Origin: Klebsiella sp. RHBSTW-00484
Lineage (GTDB): Bacteria; Pseudomonadota; Gammaproteobacteria; Enterobacterales; Enterobacteriaceae
DNA: 64,000 bases
Direction: 5' to 3'
Assembly: GCF_013705725.1 (NCBI RefSeq)
Contig: NZ_CP055481.1
Span: forward strand, 620,001 to 684,000
Position numbers and translations under genes: made by a program. Below are positions 58,539-64,000 of the stretch, piece after piece. Under the pieces are notes generated by a model. The model did not search any database. It was given only the letters and a program-made list of their open reading frames with translations, and had not been told where the DNA came from. How positions within the stretch are numbered: the first letter of the stretch is position 1; each line of letters opens with the position of its first letter.

Positions 58539-59638
58539 CGTGCTTTACACCACGCCGGATCGTTTTTCGCCTGCTGCTGCAAATCCCGTTGTGCCTGTAG
58601 CAGAGCGTCGAACTGGGCCGTTGCCTGCGGGCCGATAATATCGACAGGCGCGACTCCTGCAGTACATTCGCCGGGGATCGTTTTTGGCCAGAGCCGGATA
58701 TGCGTTGCGCCAGCTTCGGTTTTCAACTGCGTCGAGACGTGACAAATTCGCCCCTTGATGCGCAAGATCGTCCGCGCTGTGCGTTCAACTATCTCTCGAC
58801 TTTGCGCAGTGGTTGCCATCACCACCATGTCGTACTCCGGCGTGGTGCGCTGGCGCTTCCAGGTCTGAATTTTCCCCTGCGGATTGCAAAGATGCCCGCT
58901 TGCAGCGAGGGGAAAACTGTCGCCAGTCGGCAAACCGCCCACCACGACCTCCCGCCAGTCGCCACCCTGCGGAGCGTGGACCAGAGAAATATCCTCGCGT
59001 AGCGGGACGCCATCAAGCACCAGCCAGCCGAACTCCTGACAGCCATAAATGTCGTGCAGCGCATAGCCCAGCGAAGCTGCCAGCGGAACCAGCTCTTCAT
59101 CCAACGGCGTTCCCGCCGTTATCAGCGTTAGCTTTTTTGGCAATCTGTCCGCCAGATCCATCTTCAGCGCCTGCTCCAGGGTAGCGCGTAAAAATGAGGA
59201 CTCTCCCACCACCACGTCCGGCGACTGCTGGCACAGGGCGATCAGTAGCACGTCCCGGCAGGAGCGAGATAAAAATGACCAGCGAAGGCCGCTCTCATCC
59301 AGCGCCTGACGAGTAAACACGTTGACCAACGGCGCGTAGGTCATCAGTACATTTTGCCCTTCGGTGACGCCGCATACTGCCAGCGCCCGCTTTCCGGCGG
59401 CGGCGCGCAGCGTTAGCTCGCTGTGCGTGACGCCGACGATATTCTGAAACGCGCTGCTGCCGGTAGTGAAGGTGACCAGCGCCAGGTTGAGCGGCGTATG
59501 GATCTCTTCAATAACGTGCGCCGCCGTAGGACCGGCAATGCCTTTGTCGTTCAGCGTCCGGCGCGGCATCTCTTCAAATGAAGGAATACCGGGCTGCGCC
59601 TGGGCCAGCCATTCGAGCGTGGCGATGGGATCGTTCAT
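58535..59638 (-). CDS. madH: MadH, acetate:ACP ligase-like protein
   Basis: 367 residues, an adenylate-forming-enzyme-like protein. TFTTGSSAFQNIVGVTHSEL takes the place of the P-loop-like A3 motif and DIYGCQEFGWLVLDG that of the A5 motif of AMP ligases; the full C-terminal cap is reduced. In Malonomonas rubra MadH uses ATP and acetate to acetylate the free thiol of the ACP, starting the cycle. The biotin-independent Klebsiella mdc system instead uses the transacylase MdcH, which is absent here. Placed between madD and madK as in Malonomonas. Confidence 0.78.
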   Translation of the reverse strand: MNDPIATLEWLAQAQPGIPSFEEMPRRTLNDKGIAGPTAAHVIEEIHTPLNLALVTFTTGSSAFQNIVGVTHSELTLRAAAGKRALAVCGVTEGQNVLMTYAPLVNVFTRQALDESGLRWSFLSRSCRDVLLIALCQQSPDVVVGESSFLRATLEQALKMDLADRLPKKLTLITAGTPLDEELVPLAASLGYALHDIYGCQEFGWLVLDGVPLREDISLVHAPQGGDWREVVVGGLPTGDSFPLAASGHLCNPQGKIQTWKRQRTTPEYDMVVMATTAQSREIVERTARTILRIKGRICHVSTQLKTEAGATHIRLWPKTIPGECTAGVAPVDIIGPQATAQFDALLQAQRDLQQQAKNDPAWCKAR

Positions 59639-59656
59639 ATTACTTTTCCCCCTATA

Positions 59657-60541
59657 TCAGTCGGGCAGATAACGCGCCGCCACTTGCTGATATTCATCGT
59701 GCATCTGCGCCAGAATGACGCCACGCATTTTTCTGCCGCCGCGCTCTTCGCCGGAGAGCCCGCGGCCCTGCGGACCGGTGACCTGAATACCCACGTCCTG
59801 TTTTTGCCGGCGCACATCGCCAATATGCCGAACAATTGCCTCTCTCATCGCTGGGATGGTTTTGATTAACTCCTCCACGCCACCCAGTTGCCAGAAGAAC
59901 TCAGGACCTGCCGCAAAGACCGGGTTGCTGCGGGAGAGTTCGCTCAGGCGTTCCACATCCTGACGCGTAATACGCGCGATGCTGCTTAGTGGCATGACGT
60001 GAATCATGGTGCCGAATTCTGAGGTCAGGCTGAGGATATGGTCGGCCTGCAGGCCGTGGCACAGAAACGCGCCGCTAATGGCGCGACCAATTACCATAGC
60101 GATAATCGGGTGCCCGGCATGGCGCGCTTCGGCCAGCGCCAGCTGATACGCGCCGGTTGCTTTATTCATGCCGATAATCTCTTCCAGTTTGCCTGGCCCG
60201 TTCCCCGGTGTATCGACAATCAGCACCAGCGGGCGTTTTTCGCCTGCGGGCTTGTCTTTATCCATCGCTAGCGTGCGGTAGACCGCCAGCGCCATTTTGT
60301 AGCCCTCTTCCAGACCGATGATCCCCGCATAAACGACCGGGAAGCGCGGATTGAAGGTCATGGCGTCGTTGGCGATCACCGTGCAGATTTCACCGTTGAT
60401 GCGTGCGCTGCCGACAACGGCTCCGGGGCCGTAGTCGTCGCAGGGCAAGTTGAGTTCCGCCAGCGCGTTTTCGGCAAAGCTGCCTTCATCGACAATCAGG
60501 TCGATAGCCGCGCGCCCCTGACCGAGTAAATTTTCCATCAT
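59657..60541 (-). CDS. madD: Malonyl-ACP carboxyltransferase subunit MadD (MdcE-like)
   Basis: 294 residues, crotonase-like carboxyltransferase gamma type. Contains LVLIVDTPGNGPGK, IIAMVIGRAISGAFLCHG and QADHILSLTSEFGTMIHVMP. With MadC it moves the carboxyl group of malonyl-S-ACP to biotin on MadF, leaving acetyl-S-ACP. Overlaps madC by 4 bp. Confidence 0.92.
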   Translation of the reverse strand: MMENLLGQGRAAIDLIVDEGSFAENALAELNLPCDDYGPGAVVGSARINGEICTVIANDAMTFNPRFPVVYAGIIGLEEGYKMALAVYRTLAMDKDKPAGEKRPLVLIVDTPGNGPGKLEEIIGMNKATGAYQLALAEARHAGHPIIAMVIGRAISGAFLCHGLQADHILSLTSEFGTMIHVMPLSSIARITRQDVERLSELSRSNPVFAAGPEFFWQLGGVEELIKTIPAMREAIVRHIGDVRRQKQDVGIQVTGPQGRGLSGEERGGRKMRGVILAQMHDEYQQVAARYLPD

Positions 60542-61467
60542 GCTTCCTCCACGGACAGGCGTTGGACATTGCTCAGGAAGGTCTCCAGGCTCATATCAAC
60601 CAGCGATTGCGGAGCAGGATTTCCTGCTGCCGCCCACACATCGCGCGCATCGGTCGGCGCAAGCTCGTTGATTTTCTGCGTCAGCGCCATCTGTGCGCGG
60701 ACTTTTGCCTCACTGCCAATTCGGCGCATTGCTTCAATATCGGGCCAGGATAAATCGGCAATTTGCGCAGCCTGCTGGTGGAAGGCATCCAGCGAATCGG
60801 CAATCAGGAAATTGCAGTCGCCGACGATGTATTTGTGCTTGCCGCCGGTCGTGCGGAACACCAGCGCGCGATCCGAGGCGTCGAACTCGCTGCGGCCCAT
60901 CTCCTGCTCGATAACTTCCGGCCCGGTCAGCCCGAGGCGGCCTGATTCGCTCATGACGATGAGATCCGTCGCGGCGGCGACAAAGCCCATACCGCCGAAG
61001 CAGCCGATCTTGCTGCCGATCAGCGCCACTACCGGTACGCGACCGCGCAGGGTTTGCAGCATATCCATACATTCGGCATGGGCGAGCAAACCGGCGTTGG
61101 CTTCATGCAGGCGCACGCCGCCGGTTTCAAAGGAGATAAGCACGACAGGGCGACGTGCCGGGTCGCGGCTCTGCGCCGCCAGTTCGTCGGCCAGCATCAG
61201 TGCGCCGACCATCTTCGCGCCGCCGACTTCGCCGACGGAGCCGCCGATAAAACGCCCTTCTTGCGAGATAACGATGGCCGGATGCTGGCCGAGCAGGCCA
61301 ATACCGGTAACTACGCCGTCATCGAACTCCACCGCTTCGCCCAGCACCGGCAGATGCGGGCTGACCTGCTTTGCCGCCGGGCCGATAAGCTCGGTAAATG
61401 TGCCTTTATCCACCAGCCCTTCGGCGCGAACGCGAGCGCTGGCTTCCAGAAAACGCAGATCACTCAT
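60538..61467 (-). CDS. madC: Malonyl-ACP carboxyltransferase subunit MadC (MdcD-like)
   Basis: 309 residues, carboxyltransferase beta type. Contains GGSVGEVGGAKMVGALMLAD, VLISFETGGVRLHEANAG and VALIGSKIGCFGGMGFVAA. Partner of MadD. Overlaps the end of madE by 8 bp and the start of madD by 4 bp, so the three are coupled. Confidence 0.92.
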   Translation of the reverse strand: MSDLRFLEASARVRAEGLVDKGTFTELIGPAAKQVSPHLPVLGEAVEFDDGVVTGIGLLGQHPAIVISQEGRFIGGSVGEVGGAKMVGALMLADELAAQSRDPARRPVVLISFETGGVRLHEANAGLLAHAECMDMLQTLRGRVPVVALIGSKIGCFGGMGFVAAATDLIVMSESGRLGLTGPEVIEQEMGRSEFDASDRALVFRTTGGKHKYIVGDCNFLIADSLDAFHQQAAQIADLSWPDIEAMRRIGSEAKVRAQMALTQKINELAPTDARDVWAAAGNPAPQSLVDMSLETFLSNVQRLSVEEA

Positions 61468-61792
61468 AATGGTTTTCTCCCGGCATGGCCTGTTGTAATG
61501 CTTGTTGAATTCGTAACGCCACGACCGCAGGCGTCGCGTTGTTATCGTTGATGCTGACCTGCATATCGCCCAGCGGGCCGTTATCCAGGAAACGGGTGAG
61601 GACGATTTCCCAGATAGCGTCGAACCCGGTGACCGGCGTACAAATGCTGATGTCGATTCCGCCTGCCAGGGCTTTGGGTTCCAGCAACACTTCCAGATCG
61701 CCGGAGCCCACGATGCCGCAGTGCACGGTTTGCGGCAGGGACGGACGGTCGCTTTTGCCGCTGAAATGCTGTGATATTTGATGTAGAGCCAT
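61460..61792 (-). CDS. madE: Malonate decarboxylase acyl carrier protein MadE (MdcC-like)
   Basis: 110 residues. The carrier of the acetyl/malonyl thioester. Ser30 in VGSGDLEVL is the expected attachment residue for the phosphoribosyl-dephospho-CoA group, the same motif as in MdcC and CitD. The C-terminus carries about ten more residues than common MdcC. Starts 11 bp after madA. Confidence 0.9.
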   Translation of the reverse strand: MALHQISQHFSGKSDRPSLPQTVHCGIVGSGDLEVLLEPKALAGGIDISICTPVTGFDAIWEIVLTRFLDNGPLGDMQVSINDNNATPAVVALRIQQALQQAMPGENHYE

Positions 61793-61803
61793 TTGCTATT
61801 CCC

Positions 61804-63471
61804 TTACCAGTTACGGAATCGAGCAGGAGGGTTGTACAGACCGCCGGACCACTCGACCAAATCACGAATACTCTTCGCCGCCAGCATCTGGCGGTTGGCA
61901 CGGCGTCTGTCGATGCCTAAATCTTCCGGGGTTTGCACAATACCGGCGTCGCGTAGCGCTTGGGTTTGCGCCGGATCGGCGGCAAGGCCGATATCGGTGT
62001 ATCCCGCTACGGCGCGAATTGCCGCCATCCGCTGTTCCAACCCTTCACAGCGATGCAGGTGGGCTAGCCCCTCTTCGGTGAGCACGTGGGTGACGTCATC
62101 GGCGTAAACCATCACCGGCGGTAGGGCGAGACCGGCTTTTTCCGCCAGTTCCCAGGCGTCCAGTTTGTCGACGAAAGCAGGCTGGCGCTTCTCGCGGAAG
62201 GTCTCCTGCATCTGCACTACAAGGCGCTTGCCGCGCGGCATATCGCCAATCAGTTGCTGCTGGGTGGCCTTGAACTCTTCGCCGCACTTAAGCCAGGATT
62301 GGGTGACGTGGCGGCGGCCTTTGGCATCGCAGCCCATATTCGGCGCGCCGCCAAAACCGGAAACGCGGCTGGCGGTGGCGGTGCTGCTATTGCCGTACTT
62401 GTCGATTTGCAGGGTGCCGCCGATAAACATATCCAGCGCGTAGTGTCCGGCGGCCTGGGCGAAGGCGCGGTTAGAGCGCAGGGTGCCGTCCTGACCGATG
62501 TAAAACACGTCCGGGCGTTCAGCGACGTATTTTTCCATTCCCAGCTCGCCGCCGAAGCAGTGCACCGACTGGATCCATCCGCTTTCGATCGCCGGGATCA
62601 GCGTCGGATGCGGGTTCAGTACCATGTGAGTACAGACTTTGCCTTTTAGCCCCAGCTCTTCGCCGTAGGTCGGCAGCAGCAGTTCAATAGCGGAGGTAAA
62701 GAAGCCGATGCCGTGGTTAATACGCTCAACGCCGTATTCGGCATAGATACCCTTAAGCGCCATCATCGCCATCAGTACGTGGGTATCGGTGATCAGCGCA
62801 GGATCGCGGGTGAATAGCGGCTCGACGTAGAATGGACGCGGCGCTTCGATAACCGCATTGACCCAGTCGCCGGGAATATCGACGCGTGGCACTTTATCGA
62901 CGATCTTATTCACCTGGGCGATAACGATCCCCTGGCGGAAGTGAGTGGCTTCGGCGATCACTGGCGTATCTTCGGTGTTGAAGCCGGTGTAGAGGTTGCC
63001 GTCTTTGTCCGCTTCAAACGCCGTGATCAGCGAAACTCGCGGCGTGAGATCGACAAAATAGCGGCTGAACAGTTCCAGATAGGTGTGGATCGCCCCAAGC
63101 TTGATTTTGCCCTGCTGGATAAGCTGCGCCAGACGCCCATCCTGCGGTCCGGCATAGGCGAAATCGAGTTTTTCAGCGATGCCTTTCTCGAACAGATCGA
63201 GGTGTGAACTGAGCGGCACCGACGACTGCACCATATGTAGCCCGGAGATCTTTTCCACATCTACTTTACACAGACACTCGGCGAGAAAATCCGCCTGCTT
63301 CTGGTTGTTGCCCTCAATATTCACGCGATCAAAACTTCGGATAACCGCTTCCAGCGCGGCGACGGTATCACCGGAATCGATAATCTTCCCGTCACGGAAA
63401 TACGGAGCCAGAAGATTCAGGCGCTGCACCGTATCATCCTTAAGTTGATGCCAGTTGTGCTCTTTAATCAT
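61804..63471 (-). CDS. madA: Acetyl-S-ACP:malonate ACP transferase MadA (MdcA-like)
   Basis: 555 residues, the usual length for MdcA/MadA. CoA-transferase-like subunit that swaps acetate for malonate on the ACP. Signatures: INHGIGFFTSAIELLLPTYG, HCFGGELGMEKYV, and SRVSGFGGAPNMGCDAKGRR at the ACP/substrate site. Thirteen bp after madB. Confidence 0.93.
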   Translation of the reverse strand: MIKEHNWHQLKDDTVQRLNLLAPYFRDGKIIDSGDTVAALEAVIRSFDRVNIEGNNQKQADFLAECLCKVDVEKISGLHMVQSSVPLSSHLDLFEKGIAEKLDFAYAGPQDGRLAQLIQQGKIKLGAIHTYLELFSRYFVDLTPRVSLITAFEADKDGNLYTGFNTEDTPVIAEATHFRQGIVIAQVNKIVDKVPRVDIPGDWVNAVIEAPRPFYVEPLFTRDPALITDTHVLMAMMALKGIYAEYGVERINHGIGFFTSAIELLLPTYGEELGLKGKVCTHMVLNPHPTLIPAIESGWIQSVHCFGGELGMEKYVAERPDVFYIGQDGTLRSNRAFAQAAGHYALDMFIGGTLQIDKYGNSSTATASRVSGFGGAPNMGCDAKGRRHVTQSWLKCGEEFKATQQQLIGDMPRGKRLVVQMQETFREKRQPAFVDKLDAWELAEKAGLALPPVMVYADDVTHVLTEEGLAHLHRCEGLEQRMAAIRAVAGYTDIGLAADPAQTQALRDAGIVQTPEDLGIDRRRANRQMLAAKSIRDLVEWSGGLYNPPARFRNW

Positions 63472-63484
63472 GTTTTTAACTCCC

Positions 63485-64000
63485 TTATTTCAGAAGGAAT
63501 AGCGTGGAGATAAAGACCCCGGTGGCGATGGCCGACACAATCAGGCCACTGACGCCCGCGCCCATTGCCAGCGGCAGAATGACGGCGTAAGGGTTTTCAT
63601 GGCTGACTTCTTTCTGTGCGATTTTGGCGGTGGTCGGCAGGCACGAAACTCCCGCGATACCGATAGCCGGGTTGTAGCGTCCTTTCGAGATAAGCCAGAT
63701 AAACCAGCCGCCAAGCAGGGCGCTAATCGCCGAGATAGCCAGCGCGCCGATACCGAGGATCAGGATGATGCCGACTTTCGGGTCAAGGATGGTTTGCGCT
63801 TCGCACAGGGTTCCGAGCAGCAGGCCAAGGAACAGCGTCGCGGTGTAGGTCAGGGTGGATTCAAGCAGCTTCTGGAACGGTTCGATCTCGGCTTCTTTAA
63901 TAGCGATCCCAAGGAAGAACGAAAGGATCAGCGGGGCGGCGACCGGCAACAGCAGGCACAGCAGCAGGCAGGCGCAAACGGTGAAGATGAACTTCGCCTT
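63485..64000 (-). CDS. madB: Carboxybiotin decarboxylase MadB, C-terminal part (sodium pump)
   Basis: The frame runs off the right edge; 171 residues of the C-terminus are seen. Membrane segments and the NPAIGIAGVSCLPTTAKIAQ stretch belong to the beta subunits of sodium-pumping decarboxylases (OadB, GcdB, MmdB, MadB). In Malonomonas MadB decarboxylates carboxybiotin on MadF and exports Na+. The beta-family Asp/Asn helix lies outside the window. Its presence separates this locus from the biotin-independent mdc type. Confidence 0.88.
   Translation of the reverse strand, partial: KAKFIFTVCACLLLCLLLPVAAPLILSFFLGIAIKEAEIEPFQKLLESTLTYTATLFLGLLLGTLCEAQTILDPKVGIILILGIGALAISAISALLGGWFIWLISKGRYNPAIGIAGVSCLPTTAKIAQKEVSHENPYAVILPLAMGAGVSGLIVSAIATGVFISTLFLLK

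Noticed and set aside
60569..61498. 309-codon plus-strand open frame opposite madC
   Set aside because: Low-complexity Ser/Pro/Arg-rich product mirroring a GC-rich gene; madC matches its family over full length.

Overview
The window reads as a chromosome segment of an Enterobacteriaceae bacterium close to the Escherichia / Klebsiella / Enterobacter / Kluyvera group. Nearly every backbone protein matches the family length known from E. coli (for example MurA 419, PBP4 477, GlmM 445, NusA 495, Pnp 711 residues), and gene order follows the E. coli 69-72 min region from nanQ/gltBD to mtr. I cannot assign the genus from sequence alone. No insertion sequence, integrase, phage gene or CRISPR array was seen.

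Layout. 1-9 kb: 3' end of nanQ, the gltBD glutamate synthase operon (minus strand), yhcC, and an extra short-type mannonate dehydratase gene (uxuA) with a good CRP site, placed between yhcC and arcB where E. coli has none. 9-13 kb: arcB, elbB, mtgA. 13-21 kb (minus strand): the nitrogen-PTS / sigma-54 / LPS-export block npr-rapZ-ptsN-hpf-rpoN-lptB-lptA-lptC-kdsC-kdsD-yrbG. 21-26 kb: the mlaFEDCB phospholipid transport operon, ibaG and murA. 26-32 kb: sfsB, ispB, rplU-rpmA-yhbE-obgE and dacB. 32-39 kb: greA, yhbY, rlmE-ftsH, folP-glmM and secG. 39-41 kb: tRNA-Leu(GAG), argG on the opposite strand, and the initiator tRNA metY. 41-51 kb: the metY-rimP-nusA-infB-rbfA-truB-rpsO-pnp transcription/translation operon, then nlpI. 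51-55 kb: yrbN, deaD and mtr.

55-64 kb is the accessory part. A LysR regulator of the MdcR type (plus strand) faces a minus-strand operon reading madB(partial)-A-E-C-D-H-K-F-L-M plus a final 143-codon gene. The presence of a membrane carboxybiotin decarboxylase (MadB), a free biotin carrier (MadF), an acetate:ACP-ligase-like protein (MadH) and the MadL/MadM carrier shows the biotin-dependent, sodium-pumping type of malonate decarboxylase described from the anaerobe Malonomonas rubra, in the same gene order as I recall for that organism. It is not the biotin-independent mdc type known from Klebsiella. The last gene of the operon resembles HutP, the RNA-binding antiterminator of Bacillus. A 266-bp AT-rich noncoding gap with a 15-bp hairpin interrupts the operon between madF and madL. 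Together these suggest malonate use under combined LysR and RNA-level control; the RNA part is inference.

Other points: the 3' end of the tRNA-Leu gene is repeated (18 of 19 bases) beyond argG, as if argG lay between attachment-site halves of an old integration. Several structured leaders (greA, metY-rimP, rpsO, pnp) and a TrpR-operator-like site before mtr are readable in the sequence.
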